From Eudorina sp. 2006-703-Eu-15 (Eukaryota; Chlorophyta; Chlorophyceae; Chlamydomonadales; Volvocaceae), in assembly GCA_003117195.1 (NCBI GenBank), contig BDSI01000231.1:41596-105595 (forward strand): a stretch of DNA of 64,000 bases. Reading direction: 5' to 3'. Shown in pieces: positions 32,791 through 45,500 of the stretch (position 1 is the first letter of the stretch; each line of letters opens with the position of its first letter). The translations under genes and the position numbers were made by a program. The notes beneath the pieces were generated by a model. The model searched no databases. It saw only the letters and a program-made list of their open reading frames with translations, and was not told the DNA's origin.

Positions 32791-33560
32791 GTCGGGTCGG
32801 TCGGGTCGGTCGGGTCGGTCGGGTCGGTCGGGTCGGTCGGGTCGGTCGGGTCGGTCGGGTCGGTCGGGTCGGTCGGTCGGTCGGGTCGGTCGGGTCGGTC
32901 GGGTCGGTCGGGTCGGTCGGTCGTCGGTCGGTCGGTCGGTCGGGTCGGTCGGTCGGTCGGGTCGGTCGGGTCGGTCGGGTCGGTCGGGTCGGTCGGGTCG
33001 GTCGGTCGGTCGGGTCGGTCGGGTCGGTCGGGTCGGTCGGGTCGGTCGGTCGGTCGGGTCGGTCGGGTCGGTCGGGTCGGTCGGGTCGGTCGGGTCGGTC
33101 GGTCGGTCGGGTCGGTCGGGTCGGTCGGGTCGGTCGGGTCGGTCGGGTCGGTCGGGTCGGTCGGGTCGGTCGGGTCGGTCGGGTCGGTCGGGTCGGTCGG
33201 TCGGTCGGGTCGGTCGGGTCGGTCGGGTCGGTCGGGTCGGTCGGGTCGGTCGGGTCGGTCGGGTCGGTCGGGTCGGTCGGGTCGGTCGGGTCGGTCGGGT
33301 CGGTCGGGTCGGTCGGGTCGGTCGGGTCGGTCGGGTCGGTCGGGTCGGTCGGGTCGGTCGGTCGGTCGGGTCGGTCGGGTCGGTCGGGTCGGTCGGGTCG
33401 GTCGGGTCGGTCGGGTCGGTCGGGTCGGTCGGGTCGGTCGGGTCGGTCGGGTCGGTCGGGTCGGTCGGGTCGGTCGGGTCGGTCGGGGTCGGTCGGGTCG
33501 GTCGGGTCGGTCGGGTCGGTCGGGTCGGTCGGGTCGGTCGGGTCGGTCGGGTCGGTCGGG
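32791..33560 (+). repeat. 9-bp GGGTCGGTC minisatellite, about 770 bp
   Basis: Roughly 80 copies of GGGTCGGTC with scattered extra GGTC tetramers. Because the unit is 9 bp, all frames stay open and translate as Ser-Val-Gly, Gly-Arg-Ser, Val-Gly-Arg, or Asp-Pro-Thr on the other strand; there is no evidence of coding. It ends at a 12-bp palindrome TTGGTCGACCAA (33561-33572), where the 265-bp satellite begins. Confidence 0.95.
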
Positions 33561-33567
33561 TTGGTCG

Positions 33568-36500
33568 ACCAACTAGCTTCCTGCTTTCGCCCCACCTTGT
33601 TGCGGTCGTTGATTACGTTTTCGCTGACACCCTCGTTTCCCCACTTTACTTGGCTGCTTTGCAGGACTGCGGAGACCAAGCACCCAGTCAAGGACTTGGG
33701 GTCTGAGTACGGCGCCGCCAAGCGTCGCGGCAACGTGTCGCGGCCGGGCGGTGCTTACCAGCGGTTGGGGCCCCGTGCGCCCCTACCGCACCTGTCTCTG
33801 CGCCTTAGGCCAACTAGCTTAACCGCAAGGCCCCCTTCTGCGGTCCTGCACTTGCCCTTCTATGTTGCGGTCGTTGATTACGTTTTCGCTGACACCCTCG
33901 TTTCCCCACTTTACTTTGCTGCTGTGCAGGACTGCAGAGACCAAGCACCCAGTCAAGGACTTGGGGTCTGAGTACGGCGCCGCCAAGCGTCGCGGCAACG
34001 TGTCGCGGCCGGGCGGTGCTTACCAGCGGTTGGGGCCCCGTGCGCCCCTACCGCACCTGTCTCTGCGCCTTAGGCCAACTAGCTTAACCGCAAGGCCCCC
34101 TTACGCGGTCCTGCACTCGCCCCACCTTGTTGCGGTCGTTGATTACGTTTTCGCTGACACCCTCGTTTCCCCACTTTACTTTGCTGCTGTGCAGGACTGC
34201 AGAGACCAAGCACCCAGTCAAGGACTTGGGGTCTGAGTACGGCGCCGCCAAGCGTCGCGGCAACGTGTCGCGGCCGGGCGGTGCTTACCAGCGGTTGGGG
34301 CCCCGTGCGCCCCTACCGCACCTGTCTATGCGCCTTGGACCAACTAGCTTAACCGCAAGGCCCCCTTATGCGGTCCTGCACTTGCCCCACCTTGTTGCGG
34401 TCGTTGATCACGTTTTCGCTGACACCCTCGTTTCCCCACTTTACTTGGCTGCTGTGCAGGACTGCGGAGACCAAGCACCCAGTCAAGGACTTGGGGTCTG
34501 AGTACGGCGCCGCCAAGCGTCGCGGCAACGTGTCGCGGCCGGGCGGTGCTTACCAGCGGTTGGGGCCCCGTGCGCCCCTACCGCACCTGTCTCTGCGCCT
34601 TGGACCAACTAGCTTAACCGCAAGGCCCCCTTACGCGGTCCTGCACTTGCCCCACCTTGTTGCGGTCGTCGATTACGTTTTCGCTGACACCCTCGTTTCC
34701 CCACTTTACTTGGCTGCTTTGCAGGACTGCAGAGAACAAGCACCCAGTCAAGGACTTGGGGTCTGAGTACGGCGCCGCCAAGCGTCGCGGCAACGTGTCG
34801 CGGCCGGGCGGTGCTTACCAGCGGTTGGGGCCCCGTGCGCCCCTACCGCACCAGTCTCTGCGCCTTAGGCCAACTAGCTTAACCGCAAGGCCCCCTTCTG
34901 CGGTCCTGCACTTGCCCCACCTTGTTGCGGTCGTTGATTACGTTTTCGCTGACACCCTCGTTTCCCCACTTTACTTGGCTGCTTTGCAGGACTGCGGAGA
35001 CCAAGCACCCAGTCAAGGACTTGGGGTCTGAGTACGGCGCCGCCAAGCGTCGCGGCAACGTGTCGCGGCCGGGCGGTGCTTACCAGCGGTTGGGGCCCCG
35101 TGCGCCCCTACCGCACCTGTCTATGCGCCTTGGACCAACTAGCTTAACCGCAAGGCCCCCTTACGCGGTCCTGCACTCGCCCCACCTTGTTGCGGTCGTC
35201 GATTACGTTTTCGCTGACACCCTCGTTTCCCCACTTTACTTGGCTGCTGTGCAGGACTGCGGAGACCAAGCACCCAGTCAAGGACTTGGGGTCTGAGTAC
35301 GGCGCCGCCAAGCGTCGCGGCAACGTGTCGCGGCCGGGCGGTGCTTACCAGCGGTTGGGGCCCCGTGCGCCCCTACCGCACCTGTCTATGCGCCTTAGGC
35401 CAACTAGCTTAACCGCAAGGCCCCCTTACGCGGTCCTGCACTTGCCCCACCTTGTTGCGGTCGTTGATTACGTTTTCGCTGACACCCTCGTTTCCCCACT
35501 TTACTTTGCTGCTGTGCAGGACTGCAGAGACCAAGCACCCAGTCAAGGACTTGGGGTCTGAGTACGGCGCCGCCAAGCGTCGCGGCAACGTGTCGCGGCC
35601 GGGCGGTGCTTACCAGCGGTTGGGGCCCCGTGCGCCCCTACCGCACCTGTCTATGCGCCTTAGGCCAACTAGCTTAACCGCAAGGCCCCTTACGCGGTCC
35701 TGCACTTGCCCCACCTTGTTGCGGTCGTTGATTACGTTTTCGCTGACACCCTCGTTTCCCCACTTTACTTTGCTGCTGTGCAGGACTGCAGAGACCAAGC
35801 ACCCAGTCAAGGACTTGGGGTCTGAGTACGGCGCCGCCAAGCGTCGCGGCAACGTGTCGCGGCCGGGCGGTGCTTACCAGCGGTTGGGGCCCCGTGCGCC
35901 CCTACCGCACCTGTCTCTGCGCCTTAGGCCAACTAGCTTAACCGCAAGGCCCCCTTATGCGGTCCTGCACTTGCCCCACCTTGTTGCGGTCGTTGATCAC
36001 GTTTTCGCTGACACCCTCGTTTCCCCACTTTACTTGGCTGCTGTGCAGGACTGCGGAGACCAAGCACCCAGTCAAGGACTTGGGGTCTGAGTACGGCGCC
36101 GCCAAGCGTCGCGGCAACGTGTCGCGGCCGGGCGGTGCTTACCAGCGGTTGGGCCCCGTGCGCCCCTACCGCACCTGTCTATGCGCCTTGGACCAACTAG
36201 CTTAACCGCAAGGCCCCCTTACGCGGTCCTGCACTCGCCCCACCTTGTTGCGGTCGTCGATTACGTTTTCGCTGACACCCTCGTTTCCCCACTTTACTTG
36301 GCTGCTGTGCAGGACTGCAGAGACCAAGCACCCAGTCAAGGACTTGGGGTCTGAGCACGGCGCCGCCAAGCGTCGCGGCAACGTGTCGCGGCCGGGCGGT
36401 GCTTACCAGCGGTTGGGGCCCCGTGCGCCCCTACCGCACCAGTCTCTGCGCCGTAGGCCAACTAGCTTAACCGCAAGGCCCCCTTCTGCGGTCCTGCACT

Positions 36501-39500
36501 TGCCCCATCTTGTTGCGGTCGTTGATCACGTTTTCGCTGACACCCTCGTTTCCCCACTTTACTTGGCTGCTGTGCAGGACTGCGGAGACCAAGCACCCAG
36601 TCAAGGACTTGGGGTCTGAGTACGGCGCCGCCAAGCGTCGCGGCAACGTGTCGCGGCCGGGCGGTGCTTACCAGCGGTTGGGGCCCCGTGCGCCCCTACC
36701 GCACCTGTCTATGCGCCTTGGACCAACTAGCTTAACCGCAAGGCCCCCTTACGCGGTCCTGCACTCGCCCCACCTTGTTGCGGTCGTCGATTACGTTTTC
36801 GCTGACACCCTCGTTTCCCCACTTTACTTGGCTGCTGTGCAGGACTGCAGAGACCAAGCACCCAGTCAAGGACTTGGGGTCTGAGCACGGCGCCGCCAAG
36901 CGTCGCGGCAACGTGTCGCGGCCGGGCGGTGCTTACCAGCGGTTGGGGCCCCGTGCGCCCCTACCGCACCAGTCTCTGCGCCGTAGGCCAACTAGCTTAA
37001 CCGCAAGGCCCCTTCTGCGGTCCTGCACTTGCCCCATCTTGTTGCGGTCGTTGATCACGTTTTCGCTGACACCCTCGTTTCCCCACTTTACTTGGCTGTT
37101 GTGCAGGACTGCGGAGACCAAGCACCCAGTCAAGGACTTGGGGTCTGAGTACGGCGCCGCCAAGCGTCGCGGCAACGTGTCGCGGCCGGGCGGTGCTTAC
37201 CAGCGGTTGGGCCCCGTGCGCCCCTACCGCACCTGTCTATGCGCTTTAGGCCAACTAGCTTAACCGCAAGGCCCCCTTACGCGGTCCTGCACTTGCCCCA
37301 CCTTGTTGCGGTCGTTGATTACGTTTTCGCTGACACCCTCGTTTCCCCACTTTACTTGGCTGCTGTGCAGGACTGCAGAGACCAAGCACCCAGTCAAGGA
37401 CTTGGGGTCTGAGTACGGCGCCGCCAAGCGTCGCGGCAACGTGTCGCGGCCGGGCGGTGCTTACCAGCGGTTGGGGCCCCGTGCGCCCCTACCGCACCTG
37501 TCTATGCGCCTTAGGCCAACTAGCTTAACCGCAAGGCCCCCTTACGCGGTCCTGCACTTGCCCCACCTTGTTGCGGTCGTTGATTACGTTTTCGCTGACA
37601 CCCTCGTTTCCCCACTTTACTTTGCTGCTGTGCAGGACTGCAGAGACCAAGCACCCAGTCAAGGACTTGGGGTCTGAGTACGGCGCCGCCAAGCGTCGCG
37701 GCAACGTGTCGCGGCCGGGCGGTGCTTATCAGCGGTTGGGGCCCCGTGCGCCCCTACCGCACCTGTCTATGCGCCGTAGGCCAACTAGCTTAACCGCAAG
37801 GCCCCCTTACGCGGTCCTGCACTCGCCCCACCTTGTTGCGGTCGTCGATTACGTTTTCGCTGACACCCTCGTTTCCCCACTTTACTTTGCTGCTGTGCAG
37901 GACTGCAGAGACCAAGCACCCAGTCAAGGACTTGGGGTCTGAGTACGGCGCCGCCAAGCGTCGCGGCAACGTGTCGCGGCCGGGCGGTGCTTACCAGCGG
38001 TTGGGGCCCCGTGCGCCCCTACCGCACCAGTCTCTGCGCCTTAGGCCAACTAGCTTAACCGCAAGGCCCCCTTATGCGGTCCTGCACTTGCCCCACCTTG
38101 TTGCGGTCGTCGATTACGTTTTCGCTGACACCCTCGTTTCCCCACTTTACTTTGCTGCTGTGCAGGACTGCAGAGACCAAGCACCCAGTCAAGGACTTGG
38201 GGTCTGAGTACGGCGCCGCCAAGCGTCGCGGCAACGTGTCGCGGCCGGGCGGTGCTTACCAGCGGTTGGGGCCCCGTGCGCCCCTACCGCACCAGTCTCT
38301 GCGCCTTAGGCCAACTAGCTTAACCGCAAGGCCCCCTTATGCGGTCCTGCACTTGCCCCACCTTGTTGCGGTCGTTGATCACGTTTTCGCTGACACCCTC
38401 GTTTCCCCACTTTACTTGGCTGTTGTGCAGGACTGCGGAGACCAAGCACCCAGTCAAGGACTTGGGGTCTGAGTACGGCGCCGCCAAGCGTCGCGGCAAC
38501 GTGTCGCGGCCGGGCGGTGCTTACCAGCGGTTGGGGCCCCGTGCGCCCCTACCGCACCTGTCTATGCGCTTTAGGCCAACTAGCTTAACCGCAAGGCCCC
38601 CTTACGCGGTCCTGCACTTGCCCCACCTTGTTGCGGTCGTTGATTACGTTTTCGCTGACACCCTCGTTTCCCCACTTTACTTGGCTGCTGTGCAGGACTG
38701 CAGAGACCAAGCACCCAGTCAAGGACTTGGGGTCTGAGTACGGCGCCGCCAAGCGTCGCGGCAACGTGTCGCGGCCGGGCGGTGCTTACCAGCGGTTGGG
38801 GCCCCGTGCGCCCCTACCGCACCTGTCTATGCGCCTTAGGCCAACTAGCTTAACCGCAAGGCCCCCTTACGCGGTCCTGCACTTGCCCCACCTTGTTGCG
38901 GTCGTTGATTACGTTTTCGCTGACACCCTCGTTTCCCCACTTTACTTTGCTGCTGTGCAGGACTGCAGAGACCAAGCACCCAGTCAAGGACTTGGGGTCT
39001 GAGTACGGCGCCGCCAAGCGTCGCGGCAACGTGTCGCGGCCGGGCGGTGCTTATCAGCGGTTGGGGCCCCGTGCGCCCCTACCGCACCTGTCTATGCGCC
39101 GTAGGCCAACTAGCTTAACCGCAAGGCCCCCTTACGCGGTCCTGCACTCGCCCCACCTTGTTGCGGTCGTCGATTACGTTTTCGCTGACACCCTCGTTTC
39201 CCCACTTTACTTTGCTGCTGTGCAGGACTGCAGAGACCAAGCACCCAGTCAAGGACTTGGGGTCTGAGTACGGCGCCGCCAAGCGTCGCGGCAACGTGTC
39301 GCGGCCGGGCGGTGCTTACCAGCGGTTGGGGCCCCGTGCGCCCCTACCGCACCAGTCTCTGCGCCTTAGGCCAACTAGCTTAACCGCAAGGCCCCCTTAT
39401 GCGGTCCTGCACTTGCCCCACCTTGTTGCGGTCGTTGATCACGTTTTCGCTGACACCCTCGTTTCCCCACTTTACTTGGCTGCTGTGCAGGACTGCGGAG

Positions 39501-42500
39501 ACCAAGCACCCAGTCAAGGACTTGGGGTCTGAGTACGGCGCCGCCAAGCGTCGCGGCAACGTGTCGCGGCCGGGCGGTGCTTACCAGCGGTTGGGGCCCC
39601 GTGCGCCCCTACCGCACCAGTCTCTGCGCCTTAGGCCAACTAGCTTAACCGCAAGGCCCCCTTATGCGGTCCTGCACTTGCCCCACCTTGTTGCGGTCGT
39701 TGATCACGTTTTCGCTGACACCCTCGTTTCCCCACTTTACTTGGCTGCTGTGCAGGACTGCGGAGACCAAGCACCCAGTCAAGGACTTGGGGTCTGAGTA
39801 CGGCGCCGCCAAGCGTCGCGGCAACGTGTCGCGGCCGGGCGGTGCTTACCAGCGGTTGGGGCCCCGTGCGCCCCTACCGCACCTGTCTATGCGCTTTGGA
39901 CCAACTAGCTTAACCGCAAGGCCCCCTTACGCGGTCCTGCACTCGCCCCACCTTGTTGCGGTCGTCGATTACGTTTTCGCTGACACCCTCGTTTCCCCAC
40001 TTTACTTTGCTGCTGTGCAGGACTGCAGAGACCAAGCACCCAGTCAAGGACTTGGGGTCTGAGTACGGCGCCGCCAAGCGTCGCGGCAACGTGTCGCGGC
40101 CGGGCGGTGCTTACCAGCGGTTGGGGCCCCGTGCGCCCTACCGCACCAGTCTCTGCGCCTTAGGCCAACTAGCTTAACCGCAAGGCCCCCTTCTGCGGTC
40201 CTGCACTTGCCCCACCTTGTTGCGGTCGTTGATCACGTTTTCGCTGACACCCTCGTTTCCCCACTTTACTTGGCTGCTGTGCAGGACTGCGGAGACCAAG
40301 CACCCAGTCAAGGACTTGGGGTCTGAGTACGGCGCCGCCAAGCGTCGCGGCAACGTGTCGCGGCCGGGCGGTGCTTACCAGCGGTTGGGGCCCCGTGCGC
40401 CCCTACCGCACCTGTCTATGCGCCTTGGACCAACTAGCTTAACCGCAAGGCCCCCTTACGCGGTCCTGCACTCGCCCCACCTTGTTGCGGTCGTCGATTA
40501 CGTTTTCGCTGACACCCTCGTTTCCCCACTTTACTTGGCTGCTTTGCAGGACTGCAGAGACCAAGCACCCAGTCAAGGACTTGGGGTCTGAGTACGGCGC
40601 CGCCAAGCGTCGCGGCAACGTGTCGCGGCCGGGCGGTGCTTACCAGCGGTTGGGGCCCCGTGCGCCCCTACCGCACCTGTCTCTGCGCCGTAGGCCAACT
40701 AGCTTAACCGCAAGGCCCCCTTACGCGGTCCTGCACTTGCCCCACCTTGTTGCGGTCGTTGATCACGTTTTCGCTGACACCCTCGTTTCCCCACTTTACT
40801 TGGCTGCTTTGCAGGACTGCGGAGACCAAGCACCCAGTCAAGGACTTGGGGTCTGAGTACGGCGCCGCCAAGCGTCGCGGCAACGTGTCGCGGCCGGGCG
40901 GTGCTTACCAGCGGTTGGGGCCCCGTGCGCCCCTACCGCACCTGTCTATGCGCCTTGGACCAACTAGCTTAACCGCAAGGCCCCCTTACGCGGTCCTGCA
41001 CTTGCCCCACCTTGTTGCGGTCGTTGATTACGTTTTCGCTGACACCCTCGTTTCCCCACTTTACTTGGCTGCTGTGCAGGACTGCGGAGACCAAGCACCC
41101 AGTCAAGGACTTGGGGTCTGAGTACGGCGCCGCCAAGCGTCGCGGCAACGTGTCGCGGCCGGGCGGTGCTTACCAGCGGTTGGGGCCCCGTGCGCCCCTA
41201 CCGCACCAGTCTCTGCGCCTTAGGCCAACTAGCTTAACCGCAAGGCCCCCTTATGCGGTCCTGCACTTGCCCCACCTTGTTGCGGTCGTTGATCACGTTT
41301 TCGCTGACACCCTCGTTTCCCCACTTTACTTGGCTGCTGTGCAGGACTGCGGAGACCAAGCACCCAGTCAAGGACTTGGGGTCTGAGTACGGCGCCGCCA
41401 AGCGTCGCGGCAACGTGTCGCGGCCGGGCGGTGCTTACCAGCGGTTGGGGCCCCGTGCGCCCCTACCGCACCTGTCTATGCGCCTTGGACCAACTAGCTT
41501 AACCGCAAGGCCCCCTTACGCGGTCCTGCACTCGCCCCACCTTGTTGCGGTCGTCGATTACGTTTTCGCTGACACCCTCGTTTCCCCACTTTACTTGGCT
41601 GCTTTGCAGGACTGCAGAGACCAAGCACCCAGTCAAGGACTTGGGGTCTGAGTACGGTGCCGCCAAGCGTCGCGGCAACGTGTCGCGGCCGGGCGGTGCT
41701 TACCAGCGGTTGGGGCCCCGTGCGCCCCTACCGCACCTGTCTATGCGCCTTAGGCCAACTAGCTTAACCGCAAGGCCCCCTTACGCGGTCCTGCACTTGC
41801 CCCACCTTGTTGCGGTCGTTGATCACGTTTTCGCTGACACCCTCGTTTCCCCACTTTACTTGGCTGTTGTGCAGGACTGCGGAGACCAAGCACCCAGTCA
41901 AGGACTTGGGGTCTGAGTACGGCGCCGCCAAGCGTCGCGGCAACGTGTCGCGGCCGGGCGGTGCTTACCAGCGGTTGGGGCCCCGTGCGCCCCTACCGCA
42001 CCTGTCTCTGCGCCTTAGGCCAACTAGCTTAACCGCAAGGCCCCCTTATGCGGTCCTGCACTTGCCCCACCTTGTTGCGGTCGTTGATCACGTTTTCGCT
42101 GACACCCTCGTTTCCCCACTTTACTTGGCTGCTGTGCAGGACTGCGGAGACCAAGCACCCAGTCAAGGACTTGGGGTCTGAGTACGGCGCCGCCAAGCGT
42201 CGCGGCAACGTGTCGCGGCCGGGCGGTGCTTACCAGCGGTTGGGGCCCCGTGCGCCCCTACCGCACCAGTCTCTGCGCCTTAGGCCAACTAGCTTAACCG
42301 CAAGGCCCCCTTATGCGGTCCTGCACTTGCCCCACCTTGTTGCGGTCGTTGATCACGTTTTCGCTGACACCCTCGTTTCCCCACTTTACTTGGCTGCTGT
42401 GCAGGACTGCGGAGACCAAGCACCCAGTCAAGGACTTGGGGTCTGAGTACGGCGCCGCCAAGCGTCGCGGCAACGTGTCGCGGCCGGGCGGTGCTTACCA

Positions 42501-45500
42501 GCGGTTGGGGCCCCGTGCGCCCCTACCGCACCTGTCTATGCGCCTTGGACCAACTAGCTTAACCGCAAGGCCCCCTTACGCGGTCCTGCACTCGCCCCAC
42601 CTTGTTGCGGTCGTCGATTACGTTTTCGCTGACACCCTCGTTTCCCCACTTTACTTGGCTGCTTTGCAGGACTGCAGAGACCAAGCACCCAGTCAAGGAC
42701 TTGGGGTCTGAGTACGGTGCCGCCAAGCGTCGCGGCAACGTGTCGCGGCCGGGCGGTGCTTACCAGCGGTTGGGGCCCCGTGCGCCCCTACCGCACCTGT
42801 CTATGCGCCTTAGGCCAACTAGCTTAACCGCAAGGCCCCCTTACGCGGTCCTGCACTTGCCCCACCTTGTTGCGGTCGTTGATCACGTTTTCGCTGACAC
42901 CCTCGTTTCCCCACTTTACTTGGCTGTTGTGCAGGACTGCGGAGACCAAGCACCCAGTCAAGGACTTGGGGTCTGAGTACGGCGCCGCCAAGCGTCGCGG
43001 CAACGTGTCGCGGCCGGGCGGTGCTTACCAGCGGTTGGGGCCCCGTGCGCCCCTACCGCACCTGTCTCTGCGCCTTAGGCCAACTAGCTTAACCGCAAGG
43101 CCCCCTTATGCGGTCCTGCACTTGCCCCACCTTGTTGCGGTCGTTGATCACGTTTTCGCTGACACCCTCGTTTCCCCACTTTACTTGGCTGCTGTGCAGG
43201 ACTGCGGAGACCAAGCACCCAGTCAAGGACTTGGGGTCTGAGTACGGCGCCGCCAAGCGTCGCGGCAACGTGTCGCGGCCGGGCGGTGCTTACCAGCGGT
43301 TGGGGCCCCGTGCGCCCCTACCGCACCTGTCTATGCGCCTTGGACCAACTAGCTTAACCGCAAGGCCCCCTTACGCGGTCCTGCACTTGCCCCACCTTGT
43401 TGCGGTCGTTGATTACGTTTTCGCTGACACCCTCGTTTCCCCACTTTACTTGGCTGCTGTGCAGGACTGCGGAGACCAAGCACCCAGTCAAGGACTTGGG
43501 TCTGAGTACGGCGCCGCCAAGCGTCGTGGCAACGTGTCGCGGCCGGGCGGTGCTTACCAGCGGTTGGGGCCCCGTGCGCCCCTACCGCACCTGTCTATGC
43601 GCCTTGGACCAACTAGCTTAACCGCAAGGCCCCCTTACGCGGTCCTGCACTCGCCCCACCTTGTTGCGGTCGTCGATTACGTTTTCGCTGACACCCTCGT
43701 TTCCCCACTTTACTTGGCTGCTTTGCAGGACTGCAGAGACCAAGCACCCAGTCAAGGACTTGGGGTCTGAGTACGGCGCCGCCAAGCGTCGCGGCAACGT
43801 GTCGCGGCCGGGCGGTGCTTACCAGCGGTTGGGGCCCCGTGCGCCCCTACCGCACCTGTCTCTGCGCCTTAGGCCAACTAGCTTAACCGCAAGGCCCCCT
43901 TACGCGGTCCTGCACTTGCCCCACCTTGTTGCGGTCGTTGATCACGTTTTCGCTGACACCCTCGTTTCCCCACTTTACTTGGCTGCTGTGCAGGACTGCG
44001 GAGACCAAGCACCCAGTCAAGGACTTGGGGTCTGAGTACGGCGCCGCCAAGCGTCGCGGCAACGTGTCGCGGCCGGGCGGTGCTTACCAGCGTTTGGGGC
44101 CCCGTGCGCCCCTACCGCACCAGTCTCTGCGCCTTAGGCCAACTAGCTTAACCGCAAGGCCCCCTTCTCCGGTCCTGCACTTGCCCCACCTTGTTGCGGT
44201 CGTTGATCACGTTTTCGCTGACACCCTCGTTTCCCCACTTTACTTGGCTGCTGTGCAGGACTGCGGAGACCAAGCACCCAGTCAAGGACTTGGGGTCTGA
44301 GTACGGCGCCGCCAAGCGTCGCGGCAACGTGTCGCGGCCGGGCGGTGCTTACCAGCGGTTGGGGCCCCGTGCGCCCCTACCGCACCTGTCTATGCGCCTT
44401 GGACCAACTAGCTTAACCGCAAGGCCCCCTTACGCGGTCCTGCACTCGCCCCACCTTGTTGCGGTCGTCGATTACGTTTTCGCTGACACCCTCGTTTCCC
44501 CACTTTACTTGGCTGCTGTGCAGGACTGCAGAGACCAAGCACCCAGTCAAGGACTTGGGGTCTGAGTACGGCGCCGCCAAGCGTCGCGGCAACGTGTCGC
44601 GGCCGGGCGGTGCTTACCAGCGGTTGGGGCCCCGTGCGCCCCTACCGCACCAGTCTCTGCGCCTTAGGCCAACTAGCTTAACCGCAAGGCCCCCTTATGC
44701 GGTCCTGCACTTGCCCCACCTTGTTGCGGTCGTTGATCACGTTTTCGCTGACACCCTCGTTTCCCCACTTTACTTGGCTGCTGTGCAGGACTGCGGAGAC
44801 CAAGCACCCAGTCAAGGACTTGGGGTCTGAGTACGGCGCCGCCAAGCGTCGCGGCAACGTGTCGCGGCCGGGCGGTGCTTACCAGCGGTTGGGGCCCCGT
44901 GCGCCCCTACCGCACCTGTCTCTGCGCCGTAGGCCAACTAGCTTAACCGCAAGGCCCCCTTATGCGGTCCTGCACTTGCCCCACCTTGTTGCGGTCGTCG
45001 ATTACGTTTTCGCTGACACCCTCGTTTCCCCACTTTACTTGGCTGCTTTGCAGGACTGCAGAGACCAAGCACCCAGTCAAGGACTTGGGGTCTGAGTACG
45101 GCGCCGCCAAGCGTCGTGGCAACGTGTCGCGGCCGGGCGGTGCTTACCAGCGTTTGGGGCCCCGTGCGCCCCTACCGCACCTGTCTATGCGCCTTAGGCC
45201 AACTAGCTTAACCGCAAGGCCCCCTTATGCGGTCCTGCACTTGCCCCACCTTGTTGCGGTCGTTGATCACGTTTTCGCTGACACCCTCGTTTCCCCACTT
45301 TACTTGGCTGCTGTGCAGGACTGCGGAGACCAAGCACCCAGTCAAGGACTTGGGGTCTGAGTACGGCGCCGCCAAGCGTCGCGGCAACGTGTCGCGGCCG
45401 GGCGGTGCTTACCAGCGGTTGGGGCCCCGTGCGCCCCTACCGCACCTGTCTATGCGCCGTGGACCAACTAGCTTAACCGCAAGGCCCCCTTACGCGGTCC

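Noticed and set aside
32415..33971. 518-codon plus-strand frame and 290-360-codon minus frames
   Set aside because: They are produced by the 9-bp GGGTCGGTC array, which has no stop in any frame; flanking residues show no domain.
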